This document shows, in pieces, positions 32,920 through 40,143 of a DNA stretch of 64,000 bases (the stretch's first letter is position 1; each line of letters starts with the position of its first letter). The notes beneath the pieces were generated by a model, which saw nothing but the letters and a program-made list of their open reading frames with translations, ran no database searches and was not told the DNA's origin. The DNA comes from Salinirubellus salinus. GTDB lineage: Archaea > Halobacteriota > Halobacteria > Halobacteriales > Haloarculaceae. The stretch is from positions 62,001-126,000 of the forward strand of contig NZ_CP104004.1 in NCBI RefSeq assembly GCF_025231485.1, given 5' to 3'. A program made the translations under genes and the position numbers.

Positions 32920-35844
32920 TCAGAGACCGGCGAGGAGACTGGCGAACTGGTCGAGTCTGTCGTCGAGACGCTCAGGCGAATAGACTGTTTCCTGGCGCTC
33001 GTAGTAGGCCGCGAGTTCTGAGGCCGAACCTGAGAGCGTGCCGGGGTCGGTGTCAGTCGCGATGGTGAGCGAACAAACGGGAGCGTACGCCCGGCGGATG
33101 ACGTCTTTCACGGCGTCAGCTGAGGTCTGATCGTCACCGACGCTGATAATGAGCGGTTCATCCTGCTGGGATTCGACGAGGTCGTTCGCGAGGGCAATCG
33201 CATCGGCGAGTGGCGTTCCTCCACCACAAGAGGTATCGAGAAGGGATGACTGGACGTGTCGCGTCTCGATGCTGAACGGCTTGACGAGGCGGGCGTTGCC
33301 GTGGATGAAGTCGATAATCGCGACACGAATACCGAGAGTCTCAGCGGCGAGGGCAAACCGAGTGAGAGCCTGGGTTGCCACCTCTATCTTCGCGGGTGAC
33401 CCGCCTCGCATCGACCCCGAGCGGTCGAGGATGAGGACGAGGGCATACTGTTTCTCGTTGCCTATCGTCCGGCTCTTGCAGACCCGGGAGTCACCGATGG
33501 CGAGGCGGTGGCCGGCGCGAGTGTCGTAGGCTCCGGCAGAGAGTCCGCGTCGCGTGCTCTTGCGGCGATCGAGTCGGAGATACATTTCGAGCGTGTCCGC
33601 AACGCGGCCAGCGCCGTCTTCGATGGCAGCCCACGCATGGGGTGGGACAAGATCGTCAGCCACAGGCAGGATTTCGAGGTCGGTGAGGCTCTCCGGAGAG
33701 TATCCTACCCCTCCACGCTGTCCGCTGTTCTCCTCACGTTCGGTATCCGGTGTCTGCTGGCGGCGTTGACGGTCGAGGTGGTCAGCGAGCGCGTCGAGTT
33801 CGTCTTCGAGTGCCCGTTCGTCGACTTGTTCGCGGTCGGCTTCGGTGCGGGCTGCACGCTCGTCGCCGGCGAGGGCGTCTTCGTACGCTGCCTGCTCGTC
33901 GCGCTGTGACCGTGAAGAACTCTGTGCGTGGGCTGGCCCGGCGGGGAGGTCCTGCGTCTGGTCGGCCACGCTACCCGTAGAACTCGTAGAACCTGTGTTC
34001 TCTGTACCACCCGTGTCTCCAGTCTCCTCACCGCCCTCGACATCGACGCCGGGGGAGCCACTCTCGCTTTCACCCTCACCACCACTCGCACTCTCACGCT
34101 CGCTGGACGACGGCGACTCTTCGATGTCGTCCTCGGTACGAGGTTGATGTTCGTCCTCGAAGTTGCCGAGCGTGAGCTGGTTACGCTGTTCTCGAGAACG
34201 GTCGCTCCACGCCGAGTCATCTGCTCCAGATGAGTCAGCGGGATTCGGTTGCACTCTTGGCTCGTCTCCAGCACGGGGGTCTGTTTCTGTTTTCGTTTCG
34301 TTAGCGGCTCCCGCTTTCTCGCGTTCTCGAGCCCGCCTGGTGGCTTGAGCAATCACCTGTGCCCGAGTCGGAGATTCAGGTGTAGAATCGATGCTTGAGG
34401 GATCGCTGGTGTCACTGTCAAGTCTCTGGTCGCCATCACCGCTGGCGTCGCTCCCACTGTCACTGGTTCCGGGAGAGGGTGCTCCAGCCGCACCGCCAGC
34501 GTCGGTGGCGCTATTGGTGCCATCCACGTTGTCGGGGGTCGTCTTAGAGGGCTCGGCGTCGACGTCGTCGGGATGGGGGTCAGCCGTGACTTGCGGTTGC
34601 TCGAAGATGTTCTGATGGGGGTCGTCAGTCGCCTCTCGTGAGAGCGTGACCTCGTTTGGATCGAAGTTTTCGGGCAGAGATGGCTCGGCGTTCTCACCGG
34701 GCGTGGCTGAGGCGTCCGGTGTGGCGTTCTGAGGCTGTCCGTTTCCACTGGAGATCTCCCCGCCACCGTCAGGATTGGACGCCGACTCGGAGCGGCCTGT
34801 GGCGTCTCCGCCAGGTTCCTGCTGTTGTCTCTGTTCGTCGCCGTCGTGCTCCTGAGATTGCCCTTGGCCGTCTCCCCCCGCTTGCTCGTTGTCTCGGGCC
34901 TGCTGGCGGTTTCGAGTGTCGGCCTCGAGGACGGGCTGGATATGGTCGGTCCAGGTCTGAATGACGCGACGGGCGCGACGGACGGAGGCGGTCTTGTCGT
35001 GGGTGTGGGTCGTGTCGTCGCTGTCGGCACTCCGAATCGCGAGTGCGTCACGCGAGAGGGCGCTCAGTTCGGTGTGGATGGCCTCGAACGCGTCGCGGTC
35101 GGCCTCGCCTTTGAAGCGGACTCTGTCGTCGGCCTCGTTGAGGAGGACAGCCGTGATACCGGTTGGATAGATGGCTTCGTCGTAGAGACACGAGGTGACG
35201 GCGTCCCAGAACGAGTAGCGAACCTCCTGTCCGTCGGGGATGTCGTCGGGCGTCTGTGAGTGGAGTCGGCGGGTGAGTTCGAGGCGGATGCCAGCGTTGT
35301 CGCTGAAGTTCTCGCCGTGGATGGCCTCGCTCTCGATTGCGCCGTCTTCGATGATGTTGATGAGGTCGTGGACCTGCTCGTGATACTGCGCGTCGATTTC
35401 GGTGTCGAGCAGCTCACCGATGGCAGTGATCGCCGTCTTGAGGATGTGTAGCAGTTCGTGGAAAGCGAGGCCGAACTGGTGAGCGTGGTCAGCAGTGAGC
35501 TGATCGTTGAGCGGGATTCGCGTGAGGTCGGCTTCGTTTCCCGTGACGAGCACGAGATAGTCAGCATCGACGCCGGCGAGGAACTGCTCGGCCTGGGCAC
35601 GTTCGATGGCGGTGGCGTCTGAGGAGACGATGGCGTCGACGTCGGCGGGCAGGACGGCGGCGGTCTGGACGCCAGCGGTGATGACGACGTCGACGGTCAC
35701 ATCATCGGGGAGATGACCGAGGATGAACTCGCGGAGGCGGTCAGCCCGCTGGGTAGAGATTCGGGCTCGTGTCGCGGCCTGTGGCGTGAGGTCGTCGACG
35801 ACCTGTTGGTGATTTCGGTCTCGGTGACGATGGCTGAGTGACAT
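32920..35844 (-). CDS. vWA-domain protein with HELLH motif (CobT/CbbO-like partner)
   Basis: 974 residues from the ATG at 35844 (MSLSHRHRDR), not the earlier ATGs, which lie in or beyond the leader. The N-terminal domain contains AFHELLHILK near residue 128, an HExxH-like zinc motif. A roughly 350-residue acidic, Q/S/G/T-rich linker follows. The C-terminal vWA domain has the MIDAS DRSGS near residue 804, GTPLAD for the later ligands, and ends near the C-terminus. Large vWA proteins of this kind pair with MoxR/CobS-type AAA+ ATPases to remodel or activate targets; the AAA+ gene at 40144-41757 is the probable partner, now separated by a cargo island. Confidence 0.75.
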   Translation of the reverse strand: MSLSHRHRDRNHQQVVDDLTPQAATRARISTQRADRLREFILGHLPDDVTVDVVITAGVQTAAVLPADVDAIVSSDATAIERAQAEQFLAGVDADYLVLVTGNEADLTRIPLNDQLTADHAHQFGLAFHELLHILKTAITAIGELLDTEIDAQYHEQVHDLINIIEDGAIESEAIHGENFSDNAGIRLELTRRLHSQTPDDIPDGQEVRYSFWDAVTSCLYDEAIYPTGITAVLLNEADDRVRFKGEADRDAFEAIHTELSALSRDALAIRSADSDDTTHTHDKTASVRRARRVIQTWTDHIQPVLEADTRNRQQARDNEQAGGDGQGQSQEHDGDEQRQQQEPGGDATGRSESASNPDGGGEISSGNGQPQNATPDASATPGENAEPSLPENFDPNEVTLSREATDDPHQNIFEQPQVTADPHPDDVDAEPSKTTPDNVDGTNSATDAGGAAGAPSPGTSDSGSDASGDGDQRLDSDTSDPSSIDSTPESPTRAQVIAQATRRAREREKAGAANETKTETDPRAGDEPRVQPNPADSSGADDSAWSDRSREQRNQLTLGNFEDEHQPRTEDDIEESPSSSERESASGGEGESESGSPGVDVEGGEETGDTGGTENTGSTSSTGSVADQTQDLPAGPAHAQSSSRSQRDEQAAYEDALAGDERAARTEADREQVDERALEDELDALADHLDRQRRQQTPDTEREENSGQRGGVGYSPESLTDLEILPVADDLVPPHAWAAIEDGAGRVADTLEMYLRLDRRKSTRRGLSAGAYDTRAGHRLAIGDSRVCKSRTIGNEKQYALVLILDRSGSMRGGSPAKIEVATQALTRFALAAETLGIRVAIIDFIHGNARLVKPFSIETRHVQSSLLDTSCGGGTPLADAIALANDLVESQQDEPLIISVGDDQTSADAVKDVIRRAYAPVCSLTIATDTDPGTLSGSASELAAYYERQETVYSPERLDDRLDQFASLLAGL
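33973..34014. repeat. GTAGAACC-type motif array inside coding linker
   Basis: Two GTAGAAC copies and related CCCGTG words occur in the stretch encoding TGSTSSTGS of the vWA protein linker. They are the same words as the cluster upstream of parA. This may be codon-level coincidence of GST-rich linkers. Confidence 0.35.
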
Positions 35845-35863
35845 GGGATGGTAGGGGACGAAC

Positions 35864-35890
35864 GCCCTCGCTGACGCGGGGCACACAAAC
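35864..35890 (-). promoter_or_regulatory. T-box/GC-hairpin leader I
   Basis: Minus strand: TTTGTGT, stem GCCC...GGGC with inner CGC-GTCA-GCG, 19 bases to the ATG at 35844. It ends 10 bases from the left inverted repeat of the cargo island. Confidence 0.6.
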
Positions 35891-35900
35891 CGACGTGGCT

Positions 35901-35926
35901 CTGTTGAAATCCTCAGTAACTGATAG
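35901..35926. repeat. Left end of cargo island (inverted repeat)
   Basis: TGTTGAAATCCTC followed by GTAACTGATAG; the reverse complement recurs at 40096-40122 with about 21 of 25 matches. Together they bracket all cargo genes between the AAA+ and vWA genes. Confidence 0.55.
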
Positions 35927-35947
35927 GACACGCTTGCGAGATACAGA

Positions 35948-35964
35948 GGGTGTATTCAGCAAGG
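35948..35964. repeat. TATTCAGCA intergenic repeat, copy 1
   Basis: GGGTGTATTCAGCAAGG, a member of the short repeat family seen at each gene boundary in the cargo island. Confidence 0.45.
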
Positions 35965-36059
35965 GGTTTTGAGTGTGGTTTCCTCGCCCGAGGTCGATAA
36001 CGCTCGTCTCAACGCCAGTAAGCCGTGAACCGCTACATCTCAACCCACTCTCTGCCGGC

Positions 36060-36887
36060 TCAGGCCATCTCGACGTTCGCGAACTCGAAGCGTGCTCCAC
36101 CGTCTGTGGCCTCCAGCAACTCGACACGCCAGCCGTGTGCCTCCGCGATACGCTCAACGATGGCTAACCCCTGCCCCGTCCCGACACCGCCCGAGTACCC
36201 CGTCTCGAATACCGCCTCACGCTCGGATTCCGAGATACCAACGCCGTCGTCTTCGACGTAGAACCCACCGTCCGTGGAGCCGACCCTGACCGTAATACCG
36301 GAGCCAGCGTGCTCGACCACGTTACAAAACAGGTTCTCGAACAGTTCTTGGAGCCGGGTCTTATCCGCCATGAGTGTCCGTGTTGATGTGACCTCCAGCG
36401 TCACGTCGCCGGTTGGGACGGCACGCCACGCCGCTCTCGCCAGTACTGCTATGTCGGCGGGTTCTGGGTCGGCGACCATTCGCCCCTCTCTTGACAGTTC
36501 CTGAATATGGGCGAGCAATTGGTTGGCTCGGTTGAGGGCTTCGGTAGCGCTGTGGAGATGCGATAGGTCCCCCGTCTCGCGAGCCAGTTCGATGTAGCCA
36601 CCAGCCACCGAGAGTGGCCCCCGAAGGTCGTGTGCGATATCCGCATCGAACGTCTGGCTTTGCTCGCTCTGTTGGGATGGTTCGTCAGCGTCACCTCCGA
36701 GAGAGATACCGGAGCCGTTGGCCGACAGAACGAGTCCACCCGTTCCGTCATCTTCCGGCTCCGAAAACGGGTCGTCAACGACAGATATCGTCTCGATAGT
36801 GACCGCCTCGGGGGTATCCCGTATGAACTCGCGGATGCGTGCTTCGAGTGTCTCGTCCGTGACGCGGATGATAGTAACGTCGGGCAT
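36060..36887 (-). CDS. Sensor histidine kinase, soluble
   Basis: 275 residues from the ATG at 36887. The N-terminal 90 residues are a short unrecognised input region. The dimerisation H-box is ADIAHDLRGPLSV (near residue 107) and the ATPase domain has the N-box ENLFCNVVEHAG, G1 DDGVGIS and G2 GTGQGLAIVERI. It autophosphorylates on histidine and passes phosphate to a response regulator, none of which is encoded nearby. No membrane segment is visible. It belongs to the cargo island rather than the backbone: no T-box/hairpin leader precedes it. Confidence 0.85.
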   Translation of the reverse strand: MPDVTIIRVTDETLEARIREFIRDTPEAVTIETISVVDDPFSEPEDDGTGGLVLSANGSGISLGGDADEPSQQSEQSQTFDADIAHDLRGPLSVAGGYIELARETGDLSHLHSATEALNRANQLLAHIQELSREGRMVADPEPADIAVLARAAWRAVPTGDVTLEVTSTRTLMADKTRLQELFENLFCNVVEHAGSGITVRVGSTDGGFYVEDDGVGISESEREAVFETGYSGGVGTGQGLAIVERIAEAHGWRVELLEATDGGARFEFANVEMA

Positions 36888-37213
36888 GGGATGCGTGGGC
36901 TGACTGGGGTGTGTTCCCGCATGGCGCCACGCGAAGAGAAACGAGGACCAACATCGCCTGCTGGTGCCCCGGTAAGCGGTCCCTGTGCGACCGGGACCGA
37001 ACTCACTTGTCGTCAAATTGATAAGGTTGCCACCATGTATAAAACCGTCGCCTGTAGGACTGGCTGAGACACTCCTGCGTAGGATACACTCGCGCCCTCT
37101 ATTCAGCACGTGCTGACCCAGCGACTCATCTTCTGACAGTAGCGGTGTGACCGATACATCCTCTGTATCGGTCAACCACACTCCTATGAGACGGCAGTCC
37201 AGAGAATGACGAA
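36888..37213. other. Intergenic interval in cargo island
   Basis: No convincing gene. It holds a TATTCAGCACG-family repeat at 37092-37110 and a related CATCCTCTGTATCGG word near 37157, plus the promoter regions of the kinase (minus) and lipoprotein (plus). Confidence 0.5.
37092..37110. repeat. TATTCAGCACG intergenic repeat, copy 2
   Basis: GCGCCCTCTATTCAGCACG, followed by CTGACCC and, 20 bases on, CTTCTGACAG, the reverse of a word found in the longer copies 3 and 4. Confidence 0.45.
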
Positions 37214-37666
37214 ATGGAGCGTACAGAGGTAGTCGGGGTACTCGCGGTCTGTGTAGTAGTGAGTCTCACAGGCTGTGCCGGTCTAACCGATTCCCCACCC
37301 GCTGAGCCGACCCTCAGTGTGGAAAATGGAACGCTCGCACCGGGCGAGAGTATTATCCTCACGATACAAGCCACGAACGTCGGGGAACTCACCTACAGTC
37401 TGGAGAACGATACCGCACTCACCGTCACCGAGTTCGACGCTGACCCTCCGCCGACTTCCGGCGCGGACTCGTATCCGCCACACTGGTTCTGGGAATCCCC
37501 TTCTGAATCGATGACTGCAACCATCACACTCACCGCGTCTGAAACAGCCCGTCCCGGCTCGTATGCTGGGACGTTGACTGTCTGGAATGTGCCCAACAGC
37601 GCCGATTCATCAACAGCAAGAACGCAGGCACTGGAGCGGTTCGTTATCGAGATTGGCGATGGCTGA
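37214..37666 (+). CDS. Small secreted lipoprotein
   Basis: 150 residues. A short N-terminal signal with hydrophobic core VVGVLAVCVVVSLTGC ends in a lipobox (LTGC); no twin arginine is present, so Sec export is likely. The mature part is a single immunoglobulin-like beta domain (SIILTIQATNVGELTYSL; SMTATITLTASETARPGSYAGTLTVWN) of the kind used in haloarchaeal surface proteins. No partner gene identifies its role. Confidence 0.75.
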   Translation: MERTEVVGVLAVCVVVSLTGCAGLTDSPPAEPTLSVENGTLAPGESIILTIQATNVGELTYSLENDTALTVTEFDADPPPTSGADSYPPHWFWESPSESMTATITLTASETARPGSYAGTLTVWNVPNSADSSTARTQALERFVIEIGDG

Positions 37667-37695
37667 GCAAGAGATAGCCCCGTACAAGCTCTGGC

Positions 37696-37788
37696 CGACT
37701 CGCGCTGTGTATTCAGCACGGTCGCAGAAAGCTACCCGGCTGCTGTCAGAAGTCGCGTGCAACACTCAGAGGCTGAGTTCAGCACGTG
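37696..37788. repeat. TATTCAGCACG intergenic repeat, long copy 3
   Basis: About 93 bp: GACTCGCGCTGTGTATTCAG at one end, then CTGTCAGA and CGTGCAACA words, and GAGTTCAGCACG at the other. Copy 4 has the same order of words. Confidence 0.5.
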
Positions 37789-37903
37789 GATCAGTGAGTC
37801 GAGCAAGGCTCTGTGGACGCGGAGTTCGGGTCGAAGGTGTGAGGGCCGTGGAAAAGAACGGGCACGAGCCGTCGAGCGCAGATGCGGGCACCCCGACCGA
37901 ACC

Positions 37904-37909
37904 CTTATC
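37904..37909 (+). promoter_or_regulatory. TATA-like box for hicBA
   Basis: CTTATC 25-30 bases before the hicB ATG at 37934; leaderless transcript expected. Confidence 0.4.
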
Positions 37910-37933
37910 AGAGATACCGCGCTATCTCGTCGT

Positions 37934-38140
37934 ATGAGTACTGGGCGCGAAATACGTCTCGTCGAAGAGGACGACGGCTGGTGGTCGGCCATCGACCGGG
38001 AGACCGGTGTGGCGAGTCAGGGCGAGACCCGCGAAGAAGCCCTTCAGAACCTCGACGAGGCGATCGAGGTGACCGAGGAGGCCCGGGCCGACGACAACGA
38101 TGCCCCCGAACCGGACGCGCCGTGGTTCGAGGATTCGTAG
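37934..38140 (+). CDS. hicB: HicB-type antitoxin
   Basis: 68 residues: REIRLVEEDDGWWSAIDRET, GVASQGETREEALQNLDEAI. This is the partial RNase H fold of HicB (strand, G.W.....G..S.G.T..EA..NL.EA). There is no added C-terminal DNA-binding domain, so repression of its own operon would need the HicA complex. Its stop is directly followed by the hicA start. It neutralises the HicA mRNA interferase. Confidence 0.85.
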   Translation: MSTGREIRLVEEDDGWWSAIDRETGVASQGETREEALQNLDEAIEVTEEARADDNDAPEPDAPWFEDS

Positions 38141-38386
38141 GTGGTGACACGCGACTTCTCCGGACGGGAGATCGTCAAGGTCCTCCAGAAGTTCGGCTAT
38201 CGCCACGACAGAACCCGCGGCGACCACGTCGTGCTGAAGTACACCCATCCCGTCACAGGGGAGAAGCGGACGGTCACCGTCCCACTCCACGACCGCGTTC
38301 GCATCGGCACTCTCCAGAGCATCGCTGAGCAGTGTGGTGCGAACAACTTCCGGGAGTGGTGCCGGTGGATAGACGAACACCGGTAG
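38141..38386 (+). CDS. hicA: HicA-type mRNA interferase toxin
   Basis: 81 residues from a GTG at 38141 (or 38144): SGREIVKVLQKFGYRHDRTRGDHVVLKY, then TVPLHDRVRIGTLQSIAEQCG. This is a double-stranded RNA-binding-like fold with the catalytic histidine in GDHVVL. Cleaves mRNA when not held by HicB. Antitoxin-first order is common in archaea. The pair stabilises the cargo island or acts against phage. Confidence 0.88.
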   Translation: MVTRDFSGREIVKVLQKFGYRHDRTRGDHVVLKYTHPVTGEKRTVTVPLHDRVRIGTLQSIAEQCGANNFREWCRWIDEHR

Positions 38387-38430
38387 GTGGGTAGCACGCG
38401 ACCGCTCTCCCCCTGTATGGGGTTCCATAG

Positions 38431-38438
38431 ATTCTTAC
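38431..38438 (+). promoter_or_regulatory. TATA-like box for M48-like gene
   Basis: ATTCTTAC 22-29 bases before the ATG at 38461. Confidence 0.4.
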
Positions 38439-38460
38439 GGTAGTTCTGACATCTCGGCGT

Positions 38461-39609
38461 ATGGCGCTGCCAGCGACGGCTGCGGCGGTCGGGCTCGTGG
38501 CGGGCGTTTCGTTCGTCGGTAATTGGCTCATCGGGCGTCGCATCGCTCGCCGAGACCGCCCGGACACCGCGTTTCACCGAGCGAGACGAATCAGTAACCG
38601 AGTCTCGCTAGGCGGGCTAATCGTCGCCCTCTGGCTCGTCGATGCACGACTCACTGAGCGACTTCTCGCCGTCCTCGCGCCGGGGCTCGACGGCACTGAC
38701 ATCGGCAGTATGGTCTGGATCGCTGTCTACGGCACGGTTGCCATCGTCGTGCTCTCGGCGGGATACTTGGGGTTGTTCCCCCACGTTCGGCGGGCGCGGG
38801 GTACCGAGGCAACCGCCACTACCCATCTCCTCCGCATCCTCCGAAATTGGGGTAGCGTGTTGGTCATCACCGTGGTTGCAGTCGGGGTCCTTCACGTCGG
38901 GCTTGCGGTCATCCAGTTCGAACTCGGAACCGGTGGCGGTGTCGGATACGTGCTCCTGATGTTCAGCATCGTGCTTCCGGTGCTCTACGCTACAGCCCCA
39001 CTGATTCTGCGACTCGGGAGTCCTGTCCGTGAGCCAACGAGCGACGAGCGCGAGCGAATCGAGCGCCTCTGTAACCGCGTCAACCTCACGGTGTCGAAAG
39101 TGTGGCTGCTGAAAACGACCGAGCAAGAACGTATCTCTTCGACAGTCTACGGCGTCCCGTCGAGACGGGTCCTGTTCCTGAGCGACTACGCGCTCGACTC
39201 ACTCGATGACTCCGAGTTGTCGGCGATTATGGCAGCTGAGGTGCAATCCCGCCGGACATACACGCTCGTCTACGAGATGGTCGCCACGTCGTTCGTTGCA
39301 GTTGGTATCGTCGCGTGTCTCGAACTGATTGCACTCGGGACACCGCCTGTGGTCTGGGTCATCGCCATCAGCAGTCTGCCCCTCCTATGGGTCGGACTTG
39401 CGTGGGGTGGGCGGCGACTCGTCTACCGGGCTGACGCAGCAGCAGCCGAGCAAGTCGGGACACGCCAGCTCGTCGAGGCGTACACGCGACGAGCAGACCT
39501 CCACGATGCCGACCTCGACGACGGGGGCCTCCGAACGCTCTGGTCGATGGCCCCCCCGATGGGTCGGCGAGTAAATCGACTTACATCTGGTGGCACTGAA
39601 TCCAAGTGA
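38461..39609 (+). CDS. M48-like membrane protein with degenerate zinc site
   Basis: 382 residues. About four hydrophobic segments fill the first 185 residues, then a soluble M48/HtpX-like region: VWLLKTTEQERISSTVYGVPSRR, VLFLSDYALDSLDDSEL, SAIMAAEVQSRRTY, then two more membrane segments and YRADAAAAEQVG. In active M48 peptidases the segment reads HExxH; here it is AEVQS, so both zinc histidines are missing. The outline of the family is kept but proteolysis is unlikely; a binding or regulatory role is inferred. Cargo gene with its own TATA box. Confidence 0.7.
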   Translation: MALPATAAAVGLVAGVSFVGNWLIGRRIARRDRPDTAFHRARRISNRVSLGGLIVALWLVDARLTERLLAVLAPGLDGTDIGSMVWIAVYGTVAIVVLSAGYLGLFPHVRRARGTEATATTHLLRILRNWGSVLVITVVAVGVLHVGLAVIQFELGTGGGVGYVLLMFSIVLPVLYATAPLILRLGSPVREPTSDERERIERLCNRVNLTVSKVWLLKTTEQERISSTVYGVPSRRVLFLSDYALDSLDDSELSAIMAAEVQSRRTYTLVYEMVATSFVAVGIVACLELIALGTPPVVWVIAISSLPLLWVGLAWGGRRLVYRADAAAAEQVGTRQLVEAYTRRADLHDADLDDGGLRTLWSMAPPMGRRVNRLTSGGTESK

Positions 39610-39670
39610 TATCGACTTCAGTGGTGGGTCGATTCTGACGCATCGGATGATTCGACAACGGATTCGTACT

Positions 39671-39778
39671 GACCGACTCGCGCTCTGTATTCAGACGAGC
39701 GAGTTACCGCTCCGAGGCGTATTCTACCGAACATCTGTCAGATGCGGCCTGCAACATGCAGAGGGCGTGTGCAGTAGA
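39671..39778. repeat. TATTCAG intergenic repeat, long copy 4
   Basis: GACTCGCGCTCTGTATTCAG, CTGTCAGA and CTGCAACATGCAGAGG in the same order as copy 3, about 108 bp. It lies in the 196-bp gap after the M48-like gene. Confidence 0.5.
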
Positions 39779-39805
39779 TGTACTCGCGAGAAAGAGCGTG
39801 TTACC

Positions 39806-39973
39806 TTACGTAGTAACCGCATCCCGAACGAGACGAGGGAGTATACCTCCACCGACGATAATTACGAGAACTCTCAACCACACCGGTGAATCGGTAAACA
39901 GATGAATTGCGATGAGTACCCCAAGTGTGAGCACTCCAAACAGAATGAATATTTGAAGTTCGCGGGAGACCAT
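39806..39973 (-). CDS. 55-residue two-helix membrane protein
   Basis: From the ATG at 39973: MVSRELQIFILFGVLTLG, second helix PVWLRVLVIIVGGGILP. Two hydrophobic helices with a short charged loop. A GTATTAG word lies about 30 bases upstream. It could be a small toxin or accessory membrane peptide; there is no further evidence. Short, so moderate confidence. Confidence 0.45.
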   Translation of the reverse strand: MVSRELQIFILFGVLTLGVLIAIHLFTDSPVWLRVLVIIVGGGILPRLVRDAVTT

Positions 39974-40066
39974 TCGTTCGAAAATTACCGATGAGTCACT
40001 AATACGTGATGGTCGTCGAGGTGATTTTTCCGATGCGGACACGATCTTTTGATACTGATACGTATG

Positions 40067-40085
40067 CGCTGTGTATTCAGCACGG
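40067..40085. repeat. TATTCAGCACG intergenic repeat, copy 5
   Basis: GCGCTGTGTATTCAGCACG, 11 bases before the right-end inverted repeat of the cargo island. Confidence 0.45.
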
Positions 40086-40095
40086 CTCCGACAAA

Positions 40096-40122
40096 CTATC
40101 AACAACCGAGGATTTCAACAAG
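40096..40122. repeat. Right end of cargo island (inverted repeat)
   Basis: CTATCA followed by GAGGATTTCAACAAG: reverse complement of the left end at 35901-35926 with a few mismatches. It ends 21 bases before the AAA+ gene stop. Confidence 0.55.
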
Positions 40123-40143
40123 GCCACCGACGTGCAGATTCCT

